NCBI RefSeq assembly: GCF_000380965.1
Contig: NZ_KB905548.1
Span: 124,001 to 188,000 of the forward strand
Length of the DNA stretch: 64,000 nt
Direction of reading: 5' to 3'
DNA from: Paenibacillus ginsengihumi DSM 21568
GTDB taxonomy: Bacteria > Bacillota > Bacilli > Paenibacillales > NBRC-103111
The translations under genes were made by a program, and so were the position numbers. Shown here in pieces: positions 48,387 through 56,164 of this stretch. The notes under the pieces were generated by a model, which was given only the letters and a program-made list of their open reading frames with translations, did not search any database and was not told where the DNA came from. Each line of letters starts with the position of its first letter. Within the stretch, counting starts at the first letter, position 1.

Positions 48387-50300
48387 TTGCTCCAGGCGGA
48401 TCGGCGCGCGGCAATTGCGCTCGCCGCGGCTTTGTTTCTAGCCGTGCCGCTGATGCCGCTGGAGCTGTGGGTCGTGAAATGGCTGATCGACCGGATTCAA
48501 GGCTGGAGCGTAGGGGAGCCGATCGGCCCGATCGTCGCCATCGCCGTCGGATTGGCTGCGCTGCTGGCGCTCGGCAACATTGCGCTCGGCGCGCCAGCCC
48601 CGATGGCCGCGACGCGGCTGATGGAGGCCGGGACGCTGGAGGAGCAGCGGCTAATGCTCAGCAAAACGTCGCGCCTGCCGCTGGCATCGCTCGAATCGCC
48701 GGCGGTCAAGGACATGCGCGAACGGGCGATGCAGGCTTCGCTTTACGGGATGTACAATTCCGTCGTAACGCTGCTGCAGTCGCTGCTCCGCTTTGCGGTG
48801 CTGGTGGCGGCTCTTGCGGCATACGGCGAGTGGCTTCCGGCTGCTGCGATCGTCGCTGCGGCTCTGCTGCAAGCGGCGGTGTCCGGCAGAGCGGCCGAAA
48901 GTACGGAGAGCCTAAGCCGCGAGCAGGCGGCAGGCCGGCGGCTGCTCAGCCATTACGCCGCACTGCTGACGAAGCGGGAGGCGGCCAAAGAGGTTCGGCT
49001 GTTCGGCCTGGGCCCCGAGCTGATGGGGCGCTGGACGACTGTATCTGCGCAGCTGGCGCAAGAGAGGCAGCGAGCAACACGCCGTTCCGAGCTGCGAAAG
49101 GCGGCTCCGGAGCTGGCGAACGCTTTGCTCGGCGGGCTGCTGGCGGCGCTGCTCGTTCTGATGCCGGGCGCGGAGGCGCGATCCGGCGGCGATTTCGCGC
49201 TTCTGATGCTCGTCCTGGCCATGCTGGTATCGGAACTGCCCGGCCTCGCCATGCAGGGGGCAGCGGTGCGCACGCAGCGGATGAGGTGGGCTGATTTCGC
49301 CGCTTATATGAGTCTCGAAGAAGACAGGAACGCGGCGCTTTCGCCGGCGCTGGCGCCGCCGAACCGCACGCATAGGGGGGAGGGAGCAGCGGCTGGCGAC
49401 GGCCAAGCGGAAGCTCGCATATCGGTTCGCTCTAGCACGCCTCCCGGCTACCCGGCGGGGAACCAGCGGCTTCAGAGCGGTCCGCCTCCCGGCTACCCGG
49501 CGGGGAACCAGCGTCCCCGGAGTGGCTCGCCTCCCGGCTACCCGTCCGGGAACCTGCGGCTTGAGGCAAGGGGGCTGCGGTTTCGTTATCCGGGGGCGGC
49601 CAGCGATGCGCTTCAGCATGTCAGCCTGACGATTCCGCCCGGCTGCCGCGCCGCCCTGGTCGGCGAGAACGGGTCGGGCAAAACGACATTGGTCAAGCTG
49701 CTGGCAGGCCTCTATACGCCGGATGAGGGAATGATCGTCTGGTACGACGCCGCAAGCGAGCGTAAAAGCAGCATGCCTTTTCCAAGCTCTGCTGCAGCTG
49801 TATTTCAAGATTTTACCCGGCTATATTTGACGCTGAGGGACAATGTGGCGATCGGAAGGCTCGAAGCGCTGAAGCAGGACGCGGCGCTGCAGTCGGCCCT
49901 GCGCGCCAGCGGGAGCAGGCTGCGCGAGCTGGATGCGCAGCTTGGCGCGGCATTCGGCGGGATGGAGCCGTCCGGCGGCGAATGGCAAAAAATCGCAACG
50001 GCCCGGGCGATGCTGCGGGAAGCCGAGTTCGTCTTTTTCGACGAGCCGACAGCGGCGCTCGATCCCGAGGCGGAGAAGGAAGCGTTCGAGCTGTTCCTCC
50101 GCGCCACGGAAGGCAAGTCGGCGCTGCTCGTCACGCACCGGCTCGGAGCGGCCCGGCTGGCCGAGCTGATCCTCGTGCTGAAGGACGGGCGGCTCGCCGA
50201 ACAAGGGACGCATGACGAGCTGATGCGGCAAAACGGCGAATACAGCCGGATGTTCCGCCAGCAGGCGTCATGGTATACGGCAAAGGGGGAACCGATATGA
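48387..50300 (+). CDS. ABC exporter half-transporter (TMD-NBD), degenerate site partner
   Basis: The protein (637 residues from TTG 48387) has an ABC-type membrane domain and an ATPase with Walker A (GENGSGKTTLVKL), Walker B (VFFDEPTAALD) and an altered signature PSGGEWQK where LSGGQ is normal. It pairs with the next gene as a heterodimer. The start is odd: the open frame reaches ATC 48345 (reading VELYRSFREAACILL) but has no ATG, while ATG 48338 behind GGGAGAGG is in another frame. A one-base indel or a non-standard start is likely. Between the domains are three tandem PPGYPxGN repeats. Confidence 0.9.
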   Translation: MLQADRRAAIALAAALFLAVPLMPLELWVVKWLIDRIQGWSVGEPIGPIVAIAVGLAALLALGNIALGAPAPMAATRLMEAGTLEEQRLMLSKTSRLPLASLESPAVKDMRERAMQASLYGMYNSVVTLLQSLLRFAVLVAALAAYGEWLPAAAIVAAALLQAAVSGRAAESTESLSREQAAGRRLLSHYAALLTKREAAKEVRLFGLGPELMGRWTTVSAQLAQERQRATRRSELRKAAPELANALLGGLLAALLVLMPGAEARSGGDFALLMLVLAMLVSELPGLAMQGAAVRTQRMRWADFAAYMSLEEDRNAALSPALAPPNRTHRGEGAAAGDGQAEARISVRSSTPPGYPAGNQRLQSGPPPGYPAGNQRPRSGSPPGYPSGNLRLEARGLRFRYPGAASDALQHVSLTIPPGCRAALVGENGSGKTTLVKLLAGLYTPDEGMIVWYDAASERKSSMPFPSSAAAVFQDFTRLYLTLRDNVAIGRLEALKQDAALQSALRASGSRLRELDAQLGAAFGGMEPSGGEWQKIATARAMLREAEFVFFDEPTAALDPEAEKEAFELFLRATEGKSALLVTHRLGAARLAELILVLKDGRLAEQGTHDELMRQNGEYSRMFRQQASWYTAKGEPI

Positions 50301-52159
50301 GCCGGCACTCGCTTTTCCCACCCAAGCTGAAGGCGGCGATGGTGCTACTGTACGCGATATGGCGCGCCATGCCCGTAAGGGCGTCCGCAGCGGTCGCTAT
50401 CCCGCTTATGCTCGGCGTGCTCCTTGTTCCCGGTCTGGCCGCGCAAAAAGCATTGGTGGACCTGTTTGTGCACGATATCGGAGCTATCGACAGGTCGGCC
50501 TGGCTCGCTCTCGCCTGGCCGCCGCTTGCCGTATTCGCCGGGGCGGCCGTGCTTCGGGTCGCGCTGACCGCATGGCATAACGTCGCGGATCAGCGGCTTC
50601 GCGACCTCGCTTCGCAGCATTTGCAGGCAGAGGTGCACAAGCGGGCGGTTCAAGTTTCGCTGGAACGGATGGAGCAGGCGGATTATTACGACCGGCTGCA
50701 GAGAGCGGAGTGGGCGGCCGCTTCCGATCTGTTCGCCATTATGCAAAATGTCGGCGGCTTCCTGCGGCTAATGTTCGAACTGGTCGGCTTGCTGGCGGCG
50801 GCTGCGCTGGCCCATCCGGCGCTCGGCGCGCTGCTGCTGGTCTTGTTCGGCGCATCGCTGGCTATCCGGCTGGAGGCCGATGTGACGGTACGCCGCGTGA
50901 ACCGGGACATCACGCGTTCGGGCCGGCAATCCGATTATTTGCGCGATGTGCTGACAGATTCGTCCGCGATCAAGGAACTGCGGATTTTCGGAGCTGCCGA
51001 TTATGTGCTGGGGCAGTGGGCCGAGCGGATGCGCCATTCGCTGAAGCAGCGAATGGATGCACGGCGCAGGGAAATCCGGCGGGGCATGATCATCTCGTCG
51101 CTCCAGATCGCCGGCCTGTTCGGAGCCATCGCATGGATGGCGTGGCAGCTGAAATCCGGCTTGTTCACGGCGGGCGCATTCGTCGTCGTTGTTCAAGCCA
51201 TGCGGCAGGCTTACGACATTTCGGCCAAAATGGCGCACCCGCTGAGCAAAATATACATTCAGGGCGCGCAGATCGAGGACCTGGTCGAATTTTTGCAAGA
51301 ACAACCGGAATCGGAGCTTGCAGCGCCGATGCCGTCAGACGAACGTCCCGTCGCCGCCGCCCAGGCCGCCGGCAGAAGCAGCCGGGCGCAACTGCCGGGC
51401 CGGCAAGGGCGGATTGCGTTCGAGCGGGTGAGCTATCGCTATGAAGGAGCGTCCGCTCCGGCGCTGTGCGACATACGGCTGACGCTGAATCCCGGCGAGA
51501 CGGTCGCGCTGGTCGGCGAGAACGGAGCGGGCAAGTCGACGCTCGTCAAGCTGCTGCTCGGCCTATACCGGCCGACGTCCGGCCGCATCACCTGGGATGG
51601 CGAGGATTACGCCGATCTTGACCTTGGCGGGCTGCGAAGCGCCATGTCGGCCGTATTCCAGGACTTCGTCCGGTACGAGACGACGCTGCGCGACAACGTC
51701 GCCTTCGGGCGGCCGGATCGAGCCCACACGGATGAATCCGTCTGCCGGGCGCTGCAGGCCTGCGGGATGGCCGGGCTTGCCGCAGGGCCCGACGGCTTGG
51801 ACGCCGGATTGGGACAGCAGGCGGCAGGCAGCCGCGAGCTGAGCGGCGGACAGTGGCAGCGTCTGGCCATCGCCCGCGCGGCCATTCGCGATGCTCGGCT
51901 GCTCGTGCTGGACGAACCGACCGCCGCGCTCGACCCGCTGCATGAAGCAGAGCTGTATCGTTCGTTCCGGGAGCTGGCGCAGGGCCGCACCGTCCTGTTC
52001 GTCTCGCACCGGCTCGGCTGGGCCCGTTGGGCCGACCGGATCGTTGTGCTGGAGAACGGGCGCATCGCCGAGGAAGGCGAGCATGATGCGTTGCTGGCAG
52101 CAGACGGCGTTTATGCCCGGATGTTTCGCTCCCAGGCGGAGTGGTATCGCGGCGCTTGA
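50297..52159 (+). CDS. ABC exporter half-transporter (TMD-NBD)
   Basis: The 620-residue protein has a membrane domain and an ATPase with Walker A (GENGAGKSTLVKL), the canonical signature LSGGQWQRLAIARA, Walker B (LLVLDEPTAALD) and H-loop (FVSHRLG). Its ATG overlaps the stop of the previous gene, so the two are co-translated. One canonical and one altered signature across the pair is the usual picture for heterodimeric exporters. The substrate is unknown; lipid, peptide or drug export are all possible. Confidence 0.92.
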   Translation: MSRHSLFPPKLKAAMVLLYAIWRAMPVRASAAVAIPLMLGVLLVPGLAAQKALVDLFVHDIGAIDRSAWLALAWPPLAVFAGAAVLRVALTAWHNVADQRLRDLASQHLQAEVHKRAVQVSLERMEQADYYDRLQRAEWAAASDLFAIMQNVGGFLRLMFELVGLLAAAALAHPALGALLLVLFGASLAIRLEADVTVRRVNRDITRSGRQSDYLRDVLTDSSAIKELRIFGAADYVLGQWAERMRHSLKQRMDARRREIRRGMIISSLQIAGLFGAIAWMAWQLKSGLFTAGAFVVVVQAMRQAYDISAKMAHPLSKIYIQGAQIEDLVEFLQEQPESELAAPMPSDERPVAAAQAAGRSSRAQLPGRQGRIAFERVSYRYEGASAPALCDIRLTLNPGETVALVGENGAGKSTLVKLLLGLYRPTSGRITWDGEDYADLDLGGLRSAMSAVFQDFVRYETTLRDNVAFGRPDRAHTDESVCRALQACGMAGLAAGPDGLDAGLGQQAAGSRELSGGQWQRLAIARAAIRDARLLVLDEPTAALDPLHEAELYRSFRELAQGRTVLFVSHRLGWARWADRIVVLENGRIAEEGEHDALLAADGVYARMFRSQAEWYRGA

Positions 52160-52359
52160 GGCATTTTGCCCGCGGGAATTCAGGAAATGAAAGGAAACGG
52201 CTAACGCCCGCAGCCTAAGTGAATATGCGGCGGAAATCGCCGTTGCTGCGGCCAACAACCCAAGTTTTTATGCAAAAAAAGTTCCGTTTTCCCCCCTCAA
52301 TCCTCAAATTAGGCACGAACACCTATGATGAAAAGCCTACAGGCAAAGGAGGGAGAGGG

Positions 52360-52566
52360 TTGAACGTACCAGCCCAAATCACAAGACAAGATATCGATCA
52401 GCTGCTTTACGCCATGAACAGCCAGGACCGGGAAATCGCCGCGATCAGCGAAGCGTTCCGGGAGATCAATTCGTCTCTCCGACAATTGGAGTCGGTCATG
52501 ACCGATACGAAATTCGAGGAGCTGGAGCTGTCGTACGCCATGGCCAAGCAATCCCATGCCAGTTAA
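52360..52566 (+). CDS. Small protein of unknown function
   Basis: The 68-residue acidic, helical protein (ITRQDIDQLLYAMNSQDREIAAISEAFREINSSLRQLESVM) looks like a short coiled coil. The start is TTG at 52360 directly after AAAGGAGGGAGAGGG; the ATG at 52219 has no ribosome binding site. It has its own terminator at 52625-52677. No family recognised. Confidence 0.65.
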   Translation: MNVPAQITRQDIDQLLYAMNSQDREIAAISEAFREINSSLRQLESVMTDTKFEELELSYAMAKQSHAS

Positions 52567-52624
52567 TCCTCACGACGATGCAGATGATACACCCATAGAT
52601 GCATGACCGATGCACGACAACCGA

Positions 52625-52677
52625 AAAGGGGCTTTCTCGCAAACAGCCTGAGCTGTGTGAGAAGGCCTCTTTTTTGT
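52625..52677 (+). terminator. Terminator after small protein gene
   Basis: A long imperfect stem (GGGGCTTTCTC...ACAGC with GCTGT...GAGAAGGCCTC) is followed by TCTTTTTT. Confidence 0.8.
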
Positions 52678-52769
52678 AGAAAAGCTTCCGCGGGAATGTT
52701 CTGCAAAAGCGTAGGCCGACCGGTGAGGCGATGCTCGTTCGCTGTAGGCATCCAGCGAGAAATGGGGCT

Positions 52770-52985
52770 AGGCCCGTGCCCAAGGCTGGCCCCGCGTTCA
52801 GATTGGTTCCCGTGCCCAGGCTGTTTCCCGTGCGCAAGGCTGGCCCCCGCGCCCAAGGCTGTTTCCCGTGCGCAGGTTGGTTCCCGCGCCCAAGGCTGGG
52901 CTCCGTGCCCGGGCTGTTTCTCGCGTCCAGGCTGTTTCCCGTGCCCAGGCTGTTTCCCGCGTCCAAGGCTGGGCCCTGCGCCACA
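52770..52985. repeat. 18-bp minisatellite, about 11 imperfect copies
   Basis: Units like CCCGTGCCCAGGCTGTTT and CCCGCGCCCAAGGCTGGG repeat without interruption. No spacers are present, so it is not a CRISPR. 18 bp keeps frame, giving spurious hexapeptide-repeat ORFs, none with a ribosome binding site. Confidence 0.85.
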
Positions 52986-53110
52986 ACCCGCTGTGCACTT
53001 TTGGTCTGCCCAGCAAGCCCCAATTCGAGCCGATCCTAGGGCTTTTATCGCTGGATTCGCAACAGCGCCCAAAAGCGCCCTGCCGGGTACAAGACGGATT
53101 CCGCGGGGAG

Positions 53111-53199
53111 CGGCGCCTATGACGATCGCTTCCTTCGTCATCGGTCGTCACCTTCGGGGTTGAAATTTTGTCGGCGGATTATCGCCAAGTTTCAAAATA
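53111..53199 (+). repeat. REP-like family A unit
   Basis: Complete unit: GCGCCTATGACGATCGC, TTCGTCATCGGTCGTCACC, TTGAAATTTTGTCGGCGG, ATCGCCAAGTTTCAA. It runs directly into family C copy 2. Confidence 0.8.
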
Positions 53200-53202
53200 G
53201 TA

Positions 53203-53388
53203 AATGTTGTATTTTGTACAGAAAAACTGGGGGATAAACCGCATTCGCAGCTCAATGCTGCACTTTGTGCAATATTTCGGGCGATGTTTCCTGGTTTGAG
53301 ACCAATCGCGCCCAAATTGTTGCACGAAATACAACATTCTCCTTCTTCTGGTGCTAAGAATACGAAAAATGTTGCATTTTTTGCAGGA
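53203..53388. repeat. Palindrome-cluster repeat family C, copy 2
   Basis: AAATGTTGTATTTTGTACAG, CTGCACTTTGTGCAATATTT, CCCAAATTGTTGCACGAAAT, ACAACATTCTCC and AAATGTTGCATTTTTTGCAGG occur in the inverse order of 60020-60207. Each block can pair with another to form stems. Confidence 0.75.
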
Positions 53389-53392
53389 TTCG

Positions 53393-53778
53393 TTGCCTCA
53401 TGTGTCTGGGGAGAGGAAGCCTCAGCGGCGGCGAGCGGATGCGGCTGCGTTCGTTGTCGCATGTGCCTGGGGAGAAGGCATTGCGCTCACGCTGTTGATC
53501 CGGAGCGAGTTCGTCGTCACATGTGCCCGGGTGTGGGCGGGGAAGGGCAGCGCCAACGCGAAGTTCGAACGCTAACGTGAAGCTCGACCACTACCGCAGA
53601 GTTCGGGGACTGCCGGCGGAGTCACTCGATCGCAGCAATGGACGGGCTTGCACGATTAAGGGCCTAGGGAGGAGTGAAGTTTTTTCTCAGAATGCGAATA
53701 GGTCTGCAAGCCCTCTCGGACAGAAGCAGCAGCGGATCGTCCGGCGGGAGTGACAACCGCAAGAGGCCTGCCGCCGGA
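53393..53778. other. Intergenic region with short imperfect repeats
   Basis: CATGTGTCTGGGGAGA, CATGTGCCTGGGGAGA and CATGTGCCCGGGTGTG recur here, and similar text lies (inverted) at 59940-60010 beside family C copy 3. No gene is supported. Confidence 0.5.
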
Positions 53779-53872
53779 TCGACGCCTATGGCAAGCGCTT
53801 CCTTCATCATCACCCTTCGCCTTCTGTACGAAAAATTTGCAGGAGCTTGTCACCAAATCTTCAAGATAGCGC
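53779..53872 (+). repeat. REP-like family A unit, diverged
   Basis: GACGCCTATGGCAAGCGCTT at the left and CACCAAATCTTCAAGATAGC at the right match the family A ends; the middle is degraded. Confidence 0.6.
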
Positions 53873-53949
53873 TTTAATTTTATACTTTTAGCAGGAACGA
53901 ACGTTTGCTATAATTAAACAATAATTTACCATGAGAGGGGGATTCGACC

Positions 53950-55176
53950 ATGAAGAGGCGCGGGACGGTGAAGCTGTCGTTTTTGTCCTGGTTATCGCCA
54001 AAACAATTTCACAAGCTCATCGCCGAGCCGGTGAGCAGACGAATGCCCTACATTCAACTGGAGTACGCCAATGACGATCCCTTGGGGAACCTGGATATTC
54101 GGAGACTGCTTCATGCGGACCGCCAGCCGGATTTGCTGCTGCTGCCGGCGTTTCTGCTCTGCGATCCGGAGATGTCTTTGAACGGCTTTCTGTGCGACTT
54201 GTCCGGCTTGCGACAGGAGTATTCCTTGGGCGCCAGCCGCTTTCACGCTTCCATGACGGCGGCTCTTCGCGGTATGAGCCGGGGCGGCGGGCGGATCGGG
54301 CTGCCGTTCGATCTGCGCGAGTATGCGCTGGTCTATAACAAGGAGATTTTCGACCGGTTCGGCGTTCCGTATCCGGCCGACGGAATGACGTGGGAAGAGA
54401 CGGTCGAGCTGGCCCGCCGGGTGACCGGCTGTGCGGGAGGGAAGCCGTACAGAGGGCTTGATCCTGGCGACCTTGCGCTGATGCGGCTCCAGCTGGCTGT
54501 GGAGTATATCGATCCAGTGACAAAGCGGAGCAAGCTGCTCGATCCGCGCTGGCGGCTCATTGCCGAAACGGTGAGAGCGATCTATGCCATTCCGGGAAAC
54601 ATGCCGTCCTCGCCGCATACCGTGCTCCGCTTTCACGGAGCTTTCGCGAGAGCGCGGGACGTCGCGATGTCGGTCGTGTGCCTGTCCTGTTTTGACGAGA
54701 AGGAGCTTGATTTTCCATGGGATATGGTGTCTTATCCGACCTTTGCGGCATACCCGGGAATCAAGCCGTTCGTCGGAGACCGCTATTTGATGATCGGCGC
54801 TTCGTGCCTGCATCGGGAGGAAGCGTTTCGGACGGTCGCTTATTTGACGTCGGACGAATATCAGTCGTTCCTTTCGCAGAACGGCTATCATTCCGCGCTT
54901 CGCAGCGCGAAGATCGGCGAGGCATTCGGCGAATGCATGCCGATATACGCAGGCAGCAATCGCGGAGCCTTCAGTCGAAACCGTCACGCCCCTCCTGTCG
55001 TGCAGCCGGGGAGGTTGGAGCTGGAGTTGAACGTGAGCGGGATGGTCAGGCGAGCATTCACCTCGATGGTCGAGGAGAAGAAGCGTGTGGAGGATACGTT
55101 GGCCGAGCTGGATGCCGCGCTCAACCGGGCCATCTTTGCGGCGCAACGTGAAGAACGGGGCTTCGCATGCCTGTAA
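53950..55176 (+). CDS. Extracellular-type solute-binding protein (family 1) without signal peptide
   Basis: The 408-residue protein has the fold-type features of carbohydrate ABC transporter binding proteins: VKLSFLSWLSPKQFHKLIAEPVSRRMPYIQLEY at the start, GRIGLPFDLREYALVYNKEIFDRFGVPYPADGMTWEETVELARR in the middle and the lobe-crossing part FVGDRYLMIGASCLHREEAFRTVAYLTSDEYQ. No signal peptide or lipobox cysteine precedes the mature-like start, so it may act in the cytosol, perhaps as a sensor. ATG 53950 follows GAGAGGGGGATTCGACC. It faces an AraC regulator gene 72 bp away; no permease genes adjoin it. Confidence 0.82.
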   Translation: MKRRGTVKLSFLSWLSPKQFHKLIAEPVSRRMPYIQLEYANDDPLGNLDIRRLLHADRQPDLLLLPAFLLCDPEMSLNGFLCDLSGLRQEYSLGASRFHASMTAALRGMSRGGGRIGLPFDLREYALVYNKEIFDRFGVPYPADGMTWEETVELARRVTGCAGGKPYRGLDPGDLALMRLQLAVEYIDPVTKRSKLLDPRWRLIAETVRAIYAIPGNMPSSPHTVLRFHGAFARARDVAMSVVCLSCFDEKELDFPWDMVSYPTFAAYPGIKPFVGDRYLMIGASCLHREEAFRTVAYLTSDEYQSFLSQNGYHSALRSAKIGEAFGECMPIYAGSNRGAFSRNRHAPPVVQPGRLELELNVSGMVRRAFTSMVEEKKRVEDTLAELDAALNRAIFAAQREERGFACL

Positions 55177-55248
55177 GCGGGCGCGGAGGCTATTACTTGT
55201 TGCCTGCAACGGGCTGCTGTCACAAAAATATCGATTTTTCCGCCCGCG

Positions 55249-56031
55249 TCACTTCCCGGTCGCCCGTTCCTTCATAAATTCGGCGGGGGTTGCGCCGGTC
55301 GTTCGCTTGAAGATCCGGTGAAAATACGACGCGTCCCGATATCCCAGCAGCTCGGAAATTTCCCCTATAGTCAGCATAGACTCCTGAAGCATGTAGATTG
55401 CCGCCTTCATGCGCACGGCATGGACGTATTCGCCGATCGTCTGGCCCGTGACGCGCCGGAACAGCTTGGCGGCATAGTTCGGGCTTCTGCCGATGCAGGC
55501 GCCGAGCTCTTCCTTGGTCAGCCGGTTCCGGTAATTCGCCTGAATGTAGCTTTTCATCCGCTCGGCCTGGAGCTGCAGCTCCGCTCCTGCAGGACCCTGA
55601 TCCCATTCCCGGTTCCACAGCGCGAGCATTTCCGTCAAAAGCGCCTGCCCGCGGACATCCGCATACGGCGCTCCGTCCGTCCATTCGGTCCATATCGTTT
55701 TGCATCGTTCTAGCATCAGGTCGGAGAGACCTGTTCGGCACTTCAGCCAGGGACGCTGCCGAAGCAGCGGGAGCTTCTCCGCCCCGGGCGCTGCCGCAAA
55801 GGAAAGCACGTATTTCTCGTGAAAGACGGTCGGTATGCTTTTGCCATAGTAGGCTGTATGGCCGGGGATAAAGAGAAGATCGCCTTTCTCCAAAAGCACC
55901 TTTTGATGATCGATCCAGTAAAGGCATTTGCCGTAGCTGACAATAACGAGCGTCGATACGTCGGCAGCCGCATCCTTTTCTTCGAACCAATCCGTCCCCC
56001 GATCGCGGCGAATTCCGTGAAAGACGAGCAT
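55249..56031 (-). CDS. AraC family transcriptional regulator
   Basis: The 260-residue protein has an N-terminal cupin-like domain (VLLEKGDLLFIPGHTAYY) and a C-terminal AraC DNA-binding domain with both helix-turn-helices (LTKEELGACIGRSPNYAAKLFRRVTGQTIGEYV and TIGEISELLGYRDASYFHRIFKRTTGATPAEFM). It should sense a sugar or related ligand. ATG 56031 follows GGGGAGTGACAGCCT. It converges with the solute-binding protein gene and diverges from pyruvate kinase. Confidence 0.93.
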   Translation of the reverse strand: MLVFHGIRRDRGTDWFEEKDAAADVSTLVIVSYGKCLYWIDHQKVLLEKGDLLFIPGHTAYYGKSIPTVFHEKYVLSFAAAPGAEKLPLLRQRPWLKCRTGLSDLMLERCKTIWTEWTDGAPYADVRGQALLTEMLALWNREWDQGPAGAELQLQAERMKSYIQANYRNRLTKEELGACIGRSPNYAAKLFRRVTGQTIGEYVHAVRMKAAIYMLQESMLTIGEISELLGYRDASYFHRIFKRTTGATPAEFMKERATGK

Positions 56032-56060
56032 AGGCTGTCACTCCCCGTGATTGTTGCGAT

Positions 56061-56087
56061 ACTATAGTACATATAGAATACTATAGT
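56061..56087. promoter_or_regulatory. Paired ACTATAGT palindromes between araC-type gene and pyk
   Basis: ACTATAGT occurs at 56061-56068 and 56080-56087, 19 bp apart. They lie 30-56 bp before the AraC gene start and about 80-100 bp before pyk. They may be a regulator binding site, possibly of the AraC protein. Confidence 0.4.
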
Positions 56088-56164
56088 TCATAGTCAACTG
56101 TGAACTTCCGAGATACAATGTTCCGGTATGCAGCGTTTGGCAAGAGACTCGGAGGGATGGGAAC

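Noticed and set aside
52770-52985. Minisatellite considered as a CRISPR array
   Set aside because: Units are adjacent without spacers and diverge along their whole length.
52496-53141. Repetitive frames (GNSLGTGNSLDARN type) in the minisatellite
   Set aside because: 18-bp tandem repeats keep frame automatically on both strands; no ribosome binding site or homologue.
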